A stretch of 64,000 nucleotides of DNA from Geoalkalibacter sp. (GCF_030605225.1 NZ_JAUWAV010000008.1:27244-91243), one strand, 5' to 3'. Shown: positions 8,580-17,595, counted from the stretch's first letter. Notes: generated from the sequence alone by a model not told the origin. Program-made: numbers and translations.

Positions 8580-9264
8580 GTCCCTGTCCATGGTTGAGAT
8601 CGAGGCTCTGCATTTGAGTCTAGTCGGCGGCGGCGGGCGGGTCAACATCCTGCGCGGCGTCGACCTGCGGGTGGCGCGCGGCGAAACCCTGAGCATCCTG
8701 GGGCCCTCGGGCGCCGGCAAGACCACCCTGCTCATGGCCCTGGCGGGGCTGGAGCGGCCCACCGCCGGGCGCATCCGCGTGGCGGGCGTCGATCTGGGCG
8801 GCCTCGACGAGGACGGGCTGGCGCGCTTTCGTCGAAAAAACCTCGGCATCGTCTTTCAATCCTTTCATCTGGTGCCGACCATGACGGCGCTGGAAAACGC
8901 CGCCCTGCCCCTGGAATTCGCCGGTGCGCCCGATGCCTGCGAACGCGCGGCGGCGGCCCTGGCGGCGGTGGGCCTGGAGGGACGCCAGGCGCATTTTCCC
9001 GGTCAGCTCTCCGGCGGCGAGCAGCAGCGGGTGGCCCTCGCCCGGGCTTTTGTCGCCAATCCCTCCCTGATTCTCGCTGATGAGCCCACCGGCAACCTCG
9101 ATCGGGACACGGGGGCGCGGGTCATGGATCTGCTCTTCGGCCTGCAGGCCGAGCAGGGCACCACCCTGATCCTGGTGACCCACGATGAGCTGCTCGCCCG
9201 ACGTTGCGGGCGGCGCCTGCACATGGCCGACGGGCATTTTGCCGCAGCGGAGAACGGGGCATGA
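8578..9264 (+). CDS. ybbA: ABC transporter ATP-binding protein YbbA
   Basis: The 228-residue ATPase has Walker A (GPSGAGKT, about residue 42), the signature LSGGEQQR and Walker [13 protein letters not shown], all LolD/MacB-type. It starts at ATG 8578 with AAGGAG 10 bases upstream. That ribosome binding site lies within the first codons of the divergent tesA gene. It is followed by the YbbP permease with an ATGA overlap. The same three-gene layout (tesA divergent from ybbA-ybbP) exists in E. coli, where the function of the transporter is still poorly defined; an export or envelope lipid role is usually assumed. Confidence 0.92.
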   Translation: MSLSMVEIEALHLSLVGGGGRVNILRGVDLRVARGETLSILGPSGAGKTTLLMALAGLERPTAGRIRVAGVDLGGLDEDGLARFRRKNLGIVFQSFHLVPTMTALENAALPLEFAGAPDACERAAAALAAVGLEGRQAHFPGQLSGGEQQRVALARAFVANPSLILADEPTGNLDRDTGARVMDLLFGLQAEQGTTLILVTHDELLARRCGRRLHMADGHFAAAENGA

Positions 9265-11795
9265 GGGACCCGGCGCTGCTGCCCCAGGCCTGGCGTCTGG
9301 CGCGTCGCGAGCTGCGCGGCGGGCTGCACGGCTTCGGCGTGTTTCTCGCCTGTTTGTGCCTCGGGGTGTTCGCCATCAGCGCGGTGGGCTCTTTCGCCGC
9401 CTCGGCGCAGGGCGGGCTGCTCGCCGACGCCCGCGCCCTGCTCGGCGGCGATCTGGAAGCGCGGCTCACCCATCGCGAGCTCGACGCCGCCCAGCTTGAG
9501 GCGCTGGCGGGCAAGGGACGACTCTCCCAGGTCGTCGAGCTGCGCGCCATGGCGCGCGCGGTGCCCGGCGCGGGACGACTGCTGGTGGAACTCAAGGCGG
9601 TGGACGAGAACTATCCTCTCTACGGGGCGCTGAGCATCGAACCAGCCGCGTCCCTCGATGCGGCCCTGGCGCCCGATACGACAGGCGTGCACGGCGCTCT
9701 GGCCGAGGCGTCCTTGCTGACCCGGCTGGAGATCGGGGTCGGTGACCGGCTGCGCCTGGGCGACATCGAACTGCGCGTGAGCGGCGTGCTGAGCCGCGAG
9801 CCCGACCGTACCCTGGGCGCCTTCACCCTGGGACCGCGCCTGCTGCTCAGCCGCGCGGCGCTTGCCGAAACCGGCCTGCTGCAGCCGGGCAGCCTGGTGA
9901 CCCATGCCTATCGTCTGCGTCTGCCCCCGGAGCCCTCGGTCGAGGAGGTACGTGGCGCTTTGCAGGCCGCTTTTCCCGATGCCGGTTGGCGGCTGCGCAC
10001 CTGGCGCGAGGCTGAGCCGCGGGTGCGCGATTTCATCGATCGCATGACCCAGAACCTCACCCTGGTCGGGCTGTGCGCCCTGCTGGTGGGCGGACTGGGG
10101 GTGGCCGGGGCGGTGCGCGGCTATCTGGGCGGCAAGGTCTACCATATCGCGGCCATGAAATGCCTGGGCGCGCCGGGGCGGGTGATCTTCAGCGGCTATT
10201 TGTTGCAGGTGCTGGCCCTGGGCGCGGTGGGCGCCGGAGTCGGCCTGCTGGCCGGGGCGGCGGTGCCCTGGCTGGCGGTGCATCTGTTCGGTAGTCGACT
10301 GCCGGTGCCGCTGCTGCCGGGCCTCTATCCCCAGCCGCTGCTCGCTTCCGCCCTGTTCGGGCTGCTCATCGCCCTGGTGTTTTCCCTCAAGGCCCTGGGC
10401 ATCGCGCGGCGCGTGCCGCCCTCGGTGCTGTTTCGCGGTTACGCGGAGAGTACGCGCCTCTCGCCCGGCGCCGGGGTGTGGGCGGCCATCGGGATCTCGG
10501 CGACGGCGTTGGCGCTGCTGGCCCTGGTGACCAGCGACGATCGACGCCTGGCTCTGTGGTTCATCGTCGGCGCGCTCGCCTGTTTTCTGATCTTTCGCGG
10601 GCTTGCCGCGCTGGTCGTCGCCCTGGCGCGGCGCGCGCCGCGGCCCGCCGCGCCGAGCCTGCGCCTGGCCCTGGCCAACATCCATCGGCGGGGCTCGCCG
10701 GCGGGCAGCGCGGTCTTTTCCCTGGGGCTGGGGCTGACCGTGCTGGTGATCGTCGCCCTGGTGCAGGCCAACCTCAACCGCCTGGTGGATGAGACCGTGC
10801 CCGCCGAGGCGCCGGCGTTTTTCTTCATGGATATCCAGCACGATCAGGTGGGTGCCTTCGAGGAGGTGCTGCGCACGGTGCCGGGAGTGAGGCGCAGCGA
10901 GCGTTATCCCACCTTGCGCGGGCGCATCACCGCCATTGCCGGCGTCCCCGTGGCCGAGGCGCACATTGCCCCCGAGGTGCGCTGGGCGGTGCGCGGCGAC
11001 CGTTTTCTGAGCTATGCCGCGGCCATGCCCGCCGGCACCGAGCTGGTCGCCGGGCGCTGGTGGCCGCCGGATTACGCCGGGCCGCCGCTGCTCTCCCTCA
11101 CCGCCGATGTGGCCGAGGGCTTCGGCGTGGGGGTCGGCGATCAGCTGACGGTCAATATCCTCGGGCGCGAAATCACCGCCGAAATCGCCAGTCTGCGGCG
11201 CGTCGACTGGTCGACCCTGGATCTCAACTTCGCCCTGCTCTTCGCCCCGGGCACCCTGGAGGGCGCGCCCCAGACCCACATCGCCACCGCCTATGTCGCC
11301 CCCGCCGATGAAGGGGCGCTGCTGCGCGCCGTCACCGACCGGTTGCCCAACGTCTCGGCCATCGGCACCCGCGAGGTGCTGGCCAACGTCGCACGCACCC
11401 TGGAGCGCATCGGCATCGCCTTTCAGGGCATGGCGGCGGTGGCGCTGGTCACCGGCTTTCTGGTGCTCGCCGGGGCCATCTCCGCCGATCAGCACCGGCG
11501 CATCCACGACGCGGTGATCTTCAAGGTGTGCGGCGCCACGCGGCGCGATATTCTTGGCGCCTTTGCCGCCGAATTTTTGCTGCTCGGTCTGGCGGCCGCG
11601 CTGATCAGCGCCCTGGTCGGCAGCCTGGCGGCCTGGGGCATCCTCGAAGGGCTGATGAACACGCCCTTTCGCCTGCGTGTGCCGGCGGTGCTCGCGACCC
11701 TGGGCACCGGGCTGGTTCTGACCTTGCTGCTCGGGCTGGCGGGCACCTGGAAGGCCCTGGGGCAAAAACCCGCGCCCTATCTGCGGGAAGATTGA
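9261..11795 (+). CDS. ybbP: FtsX-like ABC permease YbbP
   Basis: The protein has 844 residues, close to the usual length of YbbP-type permeases. The layout is one N-terminal transmembrane helix (about 20-45), an extracytoplasmic domain, a first FtsX bundle of three to four helices (about 260-400), two central helices with a short linker (about 415-500), a second extracytoplasmic domain, and a last FtsX bundle at the C-terminus ending KALGQKPAPYLRED. It begins at ATG 9261, overlapping the ybbA stop. With YbbA it should form a homodimer-type exporter in the inner membrane. It is the second large double-FtsX permease in the window, the first being the AttFG-like protein. The two share architecture but are clearly different sequences. 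Confidence 0.9.
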   Translation: MRDPALLPQAWRLARRELRGGLHGFGVFLACLCLGVFAISAVGSFAASAQGGLLADARALLGGDLEARLTHRELDAAQLEALAGKGRLSQVVELRAMARAVPGAGRLLVELKAVDENYPLYGALSIEPAASLDAALAPDTTGVHGALAEASLLTRLEIGVGDRLRLGDIELRVSGVLSREPDRTLGAFTLGPRLLLSRAALAETGLLQPGSLVTHAYRLRLPPEPSVEEVRGALQAAFPDAGWRLRTWREAEPRVRDFIDRMTQNLTLVGLCALLVGGLGVAGAVRGYLGGKVYHIAAMKCLGAPGRVIFSGYLLQVLALGAVGAGVGLLAGAAVPWLAVHLFGSRLPVPLLPGLYPQPLLASALFGLLIALVFSLKALGIARRVPPSVLFRGYAESTRLSPGAGVWAAIGISATALALLALVTSDDRRLALWFIVGALACFLIFRGLAALVVALARRAPRPAAPSLRLALANIHRRGSPAGSAVFSLGLGLTVLVIVALVQANLNRLVDETVPAEAPAFFFMDIQHDQVGAFEEVLRTVPGVRRSERYPTLRGRITAIAGVPVAEAHIAPEVRWAVRGDRFLSYAAAMPAGTELVAGRWWPPDYAGPPLLSLTADVAEGFGVGVGDQLTVNILGREITAEIASLRRVDWSTLDLNFALLFAPGTLEGAPQTHIATAYVAPADEGALLRAVTDRLPNVSAIGTREVLANVARTLERIGIAFQGMAAVALVTGFLVLAGAISADQHRRIHDAVIFKVCGATRRDILGAFAAEFLLLGLAAALISALVGSLAAWGILEGLMNTPFRLRVPAVLATLGTGLVLTLLLGLAGTWKALGQKPAPYLRED

Positions 11796-11811
11796 AAAAT
11801 CAAGGTTTTTG

Positions 11812-11910
11812 CCACGAATGCACACGAATGCGCACGAATTCTCAAAGAATCAGTCCAGCCCTGGTCTTGGTGCCTGAGGTCTTGAAGGCTTTATTCGTGT
11901 GCATTCGTGG
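11812..11910. repeat. 18-bp inverted repeat with tandem CACGAAT units
   Basis: CCACGAATGCACACGAAT (11812-11829) is repeated exactly in inverse at 11893-11910. Next to the first arm there are three closely spaced CACGAAT units. It fills the intergenic space between ybbP and the radical-SAM gene. Similar 'gaatgcacacgaat' intergenic repeats recur in many bacterial genomes; that recollection is from general knowledge and was not searched. Confidence 0.75.
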
Positions 11911-11959
11911 TTGCTTTTTCGTGACCTATTCCGGCACGAAGCTGTGCTAGGCTCAAGCC

Positions 11960-13264
11960 ATGACCCATTCCCCGACCCTTGAACAGAAGCTCGCGATTCT
12001 CGCCGAGAGCGCCAAATATGACGCCTCCTGCGCGTCGAGCGGCAGCTCGCGTCCGCAATCCGGGGGGCTGGGCAATGTCGCGCGCGGCGGCATCTGCCAC
12101 AGCTGGTCGGCCGATGGACGCTGCATCTCCCTGCTCAAGATCCTGCTGTCCAACGCCTGCATTTATGATTGCGCCTACTGCGTCAATCGGCGCGGCCAGG
12201 ATGGGCCGCGCGCCACCCTGACGGCCGACGAGGTGGCGGAGATCACCGTCAACTTCTATCGACGCAACTACATCGAAGGGCTGTTTCTCAGCACCGGCGT
12301 CATCCGCGACCCCGACTACACCATGGAACAGCTCATCGCCGCCGTGCGCAAGCTGCGCGAGGATCATCGCTTTGGTGGCTACATCCATCTCAAGGTGGTG
12401 CCCGGCGCCGATCCGAAGCGCGTCGCGGAGGCCGGGCGCTACGCCGATCGGGTGAGCGTCAACATTGAGCTGCCCAGTGCGCAAAGCCTCGCGCGCCTGG
12501 CCCCGGACAAGGACCGCGCGGGCGTTCTCGAACCCATGGAGCTGGCCGCGCGCCTCATCGCCGAAAGCCGCGCCGCGCGCCGCGCAAGTCGCAAGGCGCC
12601 GCGCTTCGCCCCGGCCGGGCAGAGCACCCAGATGATCGTCGGCGCCACGCCCGAAAGCGACCGGCAGATCCTGCGCCTCTCCGAATCCCTTTACCGGCGC
12701 ATGGAGCTCAAGCGCGTCTACTATTCGGCCTTTGTGCCGGTGAGTGCCGATTCGCGCCTGCCGGCTCTCAGCGCGCCGCCTCTGCTGCGCGAGCACCGTC
12801 TCTATCAGGCCGACTGGCTGTTGCGCTTCTACGGCTTTGCCGCCGAGGAGATTCTCAGCGAGGACCAGCCCGATCTCGATACCGCCCTCGATCCCAAGGC
12901 TGGTTGGGCGCTGCGCAATCTGCATCTCTTCCCCGTCGAGGTCAATCGTGCCGATTACGATATGCTGCTGCGCGTGCCCGGCGTCGGCGTGCGCTCGGCG
13001 CGCAAGATCCTGCGGGCAAGGCGCGGCGGCCCGCTGGATTTCGACGCCCTCAAGCGCCTCGGCATCGTCCTCAAGCGCGCCCGCTATTTTCTCACCGCCC
13101 GGGGCAGGTATCTCGGCGAGGTCGATCTGGCGGTCAGCAATCTGCGCGAGCGCCTGCTGGCTCTTCCCGCGCCGCTCCAGGGAAAACCGGAACAGCTGGA
13201 TCTGTTCGGCGGGGTCGCTGAGGTTCAGGAAAACTTCAACTCCCGGGTGATCGGGGAACTCTAG
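11960..13264 (+). CDS. Radical SAM protein of the putative DNA modification/repair family (rSAM linked to UDG)
   Basis: This 434-residue protein has the radical-SAM motif C-x3-C-x2-C as CIYDCAYC (Cys 67, 71, 74), preceded by extra conserved cysteines at 24, 46 and 55. The C-terminal third carries a helix-hairpin-helix segment (RVPGVGVRSARKIL, about residues 338-351), a typical nonspecific DNA-binding element. This combination and length match the radical-SAM family that is commonly encoded beside a DUF4130 / uracil-DNA-glycosylase-like protein and is predicted to act in DNA repair or base modification. The expected DUF4130 partner follows, after one intervening gene. The chemistry is not known. 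No strong Shine-Dalgarno sequence precedes the ATG. Confidence 0.85.
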   Translation: MTHSPTLEQKLAILAESAKYDASCASSGSSRPQSGGLGNVARGGICHSWSADGRCISLLKILLSNACIYDCAYCVNRRGQDGPRATLTADEVAEITVNFYRRNYIEGLFLSTGVIRDPDYTMEQLIAAVRKLREDHRFGGYIHLKVVPGADPKRVAEAGRYADRVSVNIELPSAQSLARLAPDKDRAGVLEPMELAARLIAESRAARRASRKAPRFAPAGQSTQMIVGATPESDRQILRLSESLYRRMELKRVYYSAFVPVSADSRLPALSAPPLLREHRLYQADWLLRFYGFAAEEILSEDQPDLDTALDPKAGWALRNLHLFPVEVNRADYDMLLRVPGVGVRSARKILRARRGGPLDFDALKRLGIVLKRARYFLTARGRYLGEVDLAVSNLRERLLALPAPLQGKPEQLDLFGGVAEVQENFNSRVIGEL

Positions 13265-13346
13265 GGCTGCGCGCCATGGCGGGGCGATGTGGAACGCGTT
13301 GGGGTCGCGTACTCAAAGCGCATGAATTCAAACCAGGAGGCATTGC

Positions 13347-14312
13347 ATGAACATCGTCGTACTCGACGGCCATACCCTCAATCCCGGGGATCTGAGCTGG
13401 CAGGCGCTGGAGGCGCTGGGCGACTGTATCGTCTATGAGCGAACCGCCCCAGGACTGGTTCTGGAGCGTGCCGCCTCGGCCGAAATCGTACTGACCAACA
13501 AGGTGGTGCTCGATGCCGCGCAGTTGGCGCAGCTGCCGCGGCTGCGCTATATCGGCGTGCTCGCCACCGGCTACAACGTGGTGGACGTCGAAGCGGCGCG
13601 TGCGCGGGGTATCGCCGTGACCAACGTGCCCGCCTACAGCACGGCGTCGGTGGCGCAGATGGTCTTTGCCCTGCTCCTTGAGCTGACCCAGCAGGTCGGG
13701 CACCACGCCCGCCTGGTGCGGGAGGGCGGCTGGACGGCCTGCCCGGATTTTAGTTTCTGGGACAAACCCCTGGTCGAGCTCGATGGGCTGACCCTGGGCA
13801 TCGTCGGCTTCGGCGCCATCGGCCGGCGCGTGGCTCACCTGGCGCAAGCCCTGGGTATGCAGGTGGTGGTGCATACGGCCAACCCGGGTAAATACTCATC
13901 ATCCGTCGACGGGCAACAGGTGCGCTTCGTCGCCCTTGACGAGCTTTTCCGTGCCGCCGACGTCCTGACCCTGCACTGCCCTTTGACCGAGGAAACGCGA
14001 AATCTGGTCGATGCGCGGCGCCTCGATCTGATGAAGCCGAGCGCCTATCTGATCAACACCGGGCGCGGCCCCCTGATCGACGAAGCCGCCCTGGCCGCCG
14101 CCCTCAACGCCTCTCGCATCGCCGGCGCCGGTCTCGACGTCCTCTCGGTGGAGCCGCCGCCCGCCGCCAATCCCCTGCTCCAGGCCGCCAACTGCGTCAT
14201 CACCCCGCACATCGCCTGGGCGACGCGGGCCGCCCGCGAGCGGTTGATGGCAACGGCCGTGGCCAATGTGCGTGCGTTTCTGGCCGGTGATCCGCGCAAT
14301 CTGGTGAGCTGA
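13347..14312 (+). CDS. D-2-hydroxyacid dehydrogenase (glycerate / hydroxypyruvate reductase type)
   Basis: A 321-residue NAD(P)-dependent dehydrogenase. The Rossmann motif GFGAIGRRVA lies near residue 152. The catalytic triad of the family is visible: Arg in NTGRGPLIDE, Glu in SVEPPP, and His in TPHIAWATRAA. The early VLATGYNVVD motif is typical of glycerate dehydrogenase / hydroxypyruvate reductase (HprA-like) members. Family reaction: reversible reduction of a 2-oxoacid to a D-2-hydroxyacid. An excellent AGGAGG site lies eight bases before the ATG. It sits between the two DNA-repair-type genes with short gaps (82 and 7 bases) and so may be co-transcribed with them, although it has no obvious link to their function. 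Confidence 0.9.
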   Translation: MNIVVLDGHTLNPGDLSWQALEALGDCIVYERTAPGLVLERAASAEIVLTNKVVLDAAQLAQLPRLRYIGVLATGYNVVDVEAARARGIAVTNVPAYSTASVAQMVFALLLELTQQVGHHARLVREGGWTACPDFSFWDKPLVELDGLTLGIVGFGAIGRRVAHLAQALGMQVVVHTANPGKYSSSVDGQQVRFVALDELFRAADVLTLHCPLTEETRNLVDARRLDLMKPSAYLINTGRGPLIDEAALAAALNASRIAGAGLDVLSVEPPPAANPLLQAANCVITPHIAWATRAARERLMATAVANVRAFLAGDPRNLVS

Positions 14313-14319
14313 GGCTCGG

Positions 14320-15093
14320 GTGCCGCGCGCCACTGCCACGCAAACAGTCATGGACGCCCTGACCTATCACTACGACGGCAGCTACGTCGGCCTGCTCAGC
14401 GTGCTCTACCGCATTTTTTCCTGGCGCGAGACACCGGCGACGATCAGCGCCGTCCTGCCGCCGCAGGATGACCTGTTCGCCGCGCCGCTCTCCGTTCCTG
14501 CCGATCCGTCGCGGGCCGATCAACTGCTTGCGGCGATCCGCGCTCATCTCTCGCCCGAGACAGCCTCGTTTGTGCGGCACGCCTATTTTTCCGAAGCCCC
14601 GGGTGTCGAAATGGCCCTCTACCGCTACCTGTCCCATGGCTGGCGGGTGCGGCGGCGGATCGATGACGACCTGGCCGACCCCGCCGTAGCCGAGGTTCAG
14701 CGCCTCGCCCAAGCGGTGCGGCGCGAGGCCCATCGCCTCAAGGGTTTGGCGCGCTTTCGCGAAACCTCCGAGGGGCTGCTTTACGCCCCCTTGGAGCCCG
14801 CGCATTTTGTCCTGCCGCTGCTCGCACCTCATTTTGCCGAGCGTTTATCCGCCGAGCGCTGGCTGCTTCACGATGTGCGGCGCGGGCAAGGGGTGCTGTA
14901 CGAGAACGGGCGCTGGGTGCTTGCCGACCTGCAGGTCGAGGAACCGCCGCAGTTCAGTGAGGAGGAGGCTCTCTGGCAGGATCTATGGCGCACCTTTCAC
15001 CGGCGCATCGCCATTGCCGAACGCGTCAATCTTCGCCGACAACGTGGCTGCATGCCGATGAAATACTGGAGGTATCTGGTGGAGATGGAGTGA
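14320..15093 (+). CDS. DUF4130 / TIGR03915-type putative DNA metabolism protein
   Basis: The 257-residue protein opens with YHYDGSYVGLLSVLYRIF and ends WRTFHRRIAIAERVNLRRQRGCMPMKYWRYLVEM, features of the DUF4130 family. Members are encoded beside the radical-SAM repair-type protein and are often fused to a C-terminal uracil-DNA-glycosylase domain. Here that domain is absent and the protein stops after DUF4130. The GTG at 14320 is chosen because GAGG lies five bases upstream, just after the preceding stop; an ATG at 14350 has no such site. A strong terminator follows. Function is only predicted, as a partner of the radical-SAM protein on DNA. Confidence 0.8.
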   Translation: MPRATATQTVMDALTYHYDGSYVGLLSVLYRIFSWRETPATISAVLPPQDDLFAAPLSVPADPSRADQLLAAIRAHLSPETASFVRHAYFSEAPGVEMALYRYLSHGWRVRRRIDDDLADPAVAEVQRLAQAVRREAHRLKGLARFRETSEGLLYAPLEPAHFVLPLLAPHFAERLSAERWLLHDVRRGQGVLYENGRWVLADLQVEEPPQFSEEEALWQDLWRTFHRRIAIAERVNLRRQRGCMPMKYWRYLVEME

Positions 15094-15120
15094 GGGAACC
15101 TTAAGGTGTTCCAAAAACAC

Positions 15121-15161
15121 GACAGGCACCCGGGCCTTTGCCGCAGGTGCCTGTTTTTTTT
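15121..15161 (+). terminator. Intrinsic terminator after the DUF4130 gene
   Basis: The stem GACAGGCACC (15121-15130) pairs with GGTGCCTGTT (15146-15155), followed by a T-run to 15161. The last T is also the complement of the final A of the opposing tRNA's CCA end, so the two units abut exactly. Confidence 0.88.
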
Positions 15162-15236
15162 GGTGGAGCTGAGGGGGATCGAACCCCTGGCCTATGCATT
15201 GCGAACGCATCGCTCTCCCAGCTGAGCTACAGCCCC
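15161..15236 (-). tRNA. tRNA-Ala, anticodon CGC
   Basis: A 76-base cloverleaf on the minus strand: acceptor GGGGCTG / CAGCTCC, D-arm GCTC-AGCTGGGA-GAGC, anticodon stem ATGCG / TGCAT with loop TTCGCAA (anticodon CGC, complement of 15201-15203), and T-arm AGGGG-TTCGATC-CCCCT. Discriminator A73 and the CCA end are encoded. The anticodon reads GCG alanine codons, which are abundant in these GC-rich genes. Confidence 0.96.
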
Positions 15237-15249
15237 GAAAAGTGCGCTC

Positions 15250-15279
15250 AATGTAGCCAAAGACCCGGGCTCTTGTCAA
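15250..15279 (-). promoter_or_regulatory. Promoter of tRNA-Ala
   Basis: On the minus strand a perfect TTGACA (complement of 15274-15279) lies 18 bases before TACATT (complement of 15250-15255). Transcription would start about seven bases before the tRNA 5' end. The -35 box lies partly inside the end of the upstream histidine kinase gene. Confidence 0.65.
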
Positions 15280-17558
15280 GAAGTCTGGTTTTTTTTGCGG
15301 GCCTCGGGAATTTGCAGGCTGAAGGTGGCGCCTGGGCCGTTGTTGAAGACCGAGAGGCTGCCGCGGTGATGCTCCATGATGCGGTGGCAGATGGGCAGAC
15401 CCAGACCGGTGCCGGTTGTCTTGGTGGTGAAAAACGGGTTGAAGATGTTGCGCAGCACCTCGGGCGAAATGCCGCCGCCGGTGTCGGCGACTTCCACGGT
15501 GACTGCCGGGTCGCCGCGCAGGGTCGAGGGATAGGCGCGGATGTTGAGTTTGCCGCCTTCGCTCATGGCATCGCGAGCGTTGGTGAGCAGATTGATGAGG
15601 ACCTGGCGCAACTGCGCCGCATCGCCGAGGATGGGCGGCAGATCGGAGTTGAATTCCTGCTCGATGAGGATGCCTGCCTCGGTCAGTTCACGGCCGACCA
15701 GGGACAGCGCCGAGCCGATGATCTCGATGATGTTGCACTCCTCGAAGCACATCATGCGGCGCTTGGAGAAGGAGAGTATGTTGTTGAGCATATCCTCGAC
15801 GCGGCGCACCTCGCGGGCGATGATTTCCGCGTAATCCCAGGCCTGGGTTCCCTGCTCAACCTGCTTGAGCAGGCGCTGGGCGAAGCCGCCGACGCAGACC
15901 AGCGGGTTTTTCAGCTCGTGGGCGACGGAGGCGGCGAATTCGCCCAGAGTGGCGAGTTTCTCGGTCTGCAGGAGGCTTTCCTGGGCGGCGCGCAGTTCGT
16001 GATGGGCGTTCTTGAGCTGCTGCACGAGCATGGCGCTTTCCATGGCGGCGCCGGCCTGGCTGGCGAAAAGTTCGAGAAAATGACGATCCTCGTCGTCGAA
16101 CTGCAGGGCGCTCTCGCAGTTGTCGGTGAGAAGCACCGCGAGCACCCGATCGCGGCCGCGCAGGGGAACGCAAAGATAGGTGCCGAGGCGCAGATCGCCG
16201 ACCGCGGCGGACTGTTCGTCGCCCACGCCGGTGAGAATGACCTGCCCGGTGCGCGCGGCGCGGGCCAGGGCGCTGCGGGGCTCATCCAGGGGCAGCCGTT
16301 GCTGTCGGACCATGCGGCTGAGAGCGCTGTTCTGCTGCGTCTCCTGGATGTCGCGGGGCACCAGGAGGCGGCCGGCATCGTGGACGGAGAGCGGCGGCGC
16401 CCAGCCGTCGTCGGTCAGGTCGCGCGTCACCGCCAGCATCCCCTGCAGAAAGCGGCTGCGTTCGTTGACCATGAACAGCATGGCCCGTTCGCAACCGGGA
16501 CCCTGGGGGAGCACCGTCACCGAAAGAATGTAATGGACCAGTTCATCGAGGCCGTGAGTGCCGTGCATGGCCTGGGAAATCTGATAAAGAAAGGAGATTT
16601 CCTTGAGTTTCCGGTCGTTTTCCCGTGAAACCCGGGCCAGGTTCTGCATCGCGGCGATGCGCCCCCAGGCTTCGGCGACCTGCACGGCCAGGTCGCAGAA
16701 AAAGGGGGCATCAATCTCGGTGGTGCTCAGGTCCTCGGCGCCGATGGCCTGACCGCCGATGACCACCAGGGTGCCGAGGAGCCGCTGTTGAAACAGCAAG
16801 GGTAGGCCCAGGGCCCGAAAGGGCAGGTTGAGATGGCGCAGCGCGTCCTCGTCGAAGGATTCGCGTTGAATGGGCCGGCCTTCGCTCAGCGCTTGGGCGT
16901 GAACGATGTCGGCGATCTGCTGGAGGGCGGGGCGCGCCGAGCGAAAGTCGCTCGCCAGTTCGCTGTGAGGTGAAAGCAGCGGGTCGGCGGCAGCCGGACG
17001 CACGGCGGCGAAAACGGTCTTGCCCTCGCGCACCAGGGTGTTGAGCAGTTCGCTCACCATCTGGCGCAGGCTTTGCGCCTGATTGATGCGCCGGCTGATC
17101 TCGGCGAGAAATTGCAGGCGCGCTTTTTCGCGCCGCTCCTGGCGCAGCTGCAATTCGCCGCTCGCCAAAAGAGCCAGGTGGCCGCGGATCAGCCCCAGAT
17201 CCGCCTGCCAGGGCGCCAGGCGTTCGGGACCGGCCAGACCGTGCAGGCAGAGCAGCCCGAGTTGGGGAAGCTGGTCGCTCAGGGAAAAAACGAGGGTGCC
17301 GCCATCGTGCAGGGGATGCCAGCCGGGGCTCAGGGACGGTCCGCCCGCTTTGCCTTCCGTGGAGACACTGGTGCTGGAGCGCAGGATTTGGCAGCGTCGG
17401 CCGCGATGGGGTTCATTGAGTTGGAGAGAGGCGGCCGAGACGGGGAGTTGCGCGGTGAGAACCTGGAGAACCGCGCGGGCCTGATGGGAGAAGTCCAGAT
17501 CCGCAGCGCCGAGCACCTGCATGACCTGACGCAGCAGATCTGGGGTTTGCACGCCCAT
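15276..17558 (-). CDS. Cytoplasmic sensor histidine kinase with tandem GAF domains
   Basis: The 760-residue protein shows no membrane segment. The N-terminal 500 residues contain two or three GAF-like domains (recognisable stretches around 190-300 and 350-500, the last ending in LFASQAGAAMESAMLVQQL). They lead to a HisKA domain with H-box SVAHELKNPLV and a HATPase_c domain with LINLLTNARDAM (N box), VADTGGGIS (G1) and KTTGTGLGLPI (F/G2). Family role: an ATP-dependent autophosphorylating sensor that signals to a response regulator. No regulator gene is adjacent, so the partner is unknown. It lies downstream of the DksA-like gene on the same strand with a 37-base gap and may be read from the ileS operon. 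Confidence 0.9.
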   Translation of the reverse strand: MGVQTPDLLRQVMQVLGAADLDFSHQARAVLQVLTAQLPVSAASLQLNEPHRGRRCQILRSSTSVSTEGKAGGPSLSPGWHPLHDGGTLVFSLSDQLPQLGLLCLHGLAGPERLAPWQADLGLIRGHLALLASGELQLRQERREKARLQFLAEISRRINQAQSLRQMVSELLNTLVREGKTVFAAVRPAAADPLLSPHSELASDFRSARPALQQIADIVHAQALSEGRPIQRESFDEDALRHLNLPFRALGLPLLFQQRLLGTLVVIGGQAIGAEDLSTTEIDAPFFCDLAVQVAEAWGRIAAMQNLARVSRENDRKLKEISFLYQISQAMHGTHGLDELVHYILSVTVLPQGPGCERAMLFMVNERSRFLQGMLAVTRDLTDDGWAPPLSVHDAGRLLVPRDIQETQQNSALSRMVRQQRLPLDEPRSALARAARTGQVILTGVGDEQSAAVGDLRLGTYLCVPLRGRDRVLAVLLTDNCESALQFDDEDRHFLELFASQAGAAMESAMLVQQLKNAHHELRAAQESLLQTEKLATLGEFAASVAHELKNPLVCVGGFAQRLLKQVEQGTQAWDYAEIIAREVRRVEDMLNNILSFSKRRMMCFEECNIIEIIGSALSLVGRELTEAGILIEQEFNSDLPPILGDAAQLRQVLINLLTNARDAMSEGGKLNIRAYPSTLRGDPAVTVEVADTGGGISPEVLRNIFNPFFTTKTTGTGLGLPICHRIMEHHRGSLSVFNNGPGATFSLQIPEARKKNQTS

Positions 17559-17595
17559 GCCAACGCCTCGCAGCGACGGGGAAGAGACTGGCGTT

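Noticed and set aside
9003..11825. A 940-codon minus-strand frame over ybbA-ybbP
   Set aside because: Same type of GC-driven antisense shadow. The plus-strand ybbP has a clear permease layout and overlaps ybbA properly.
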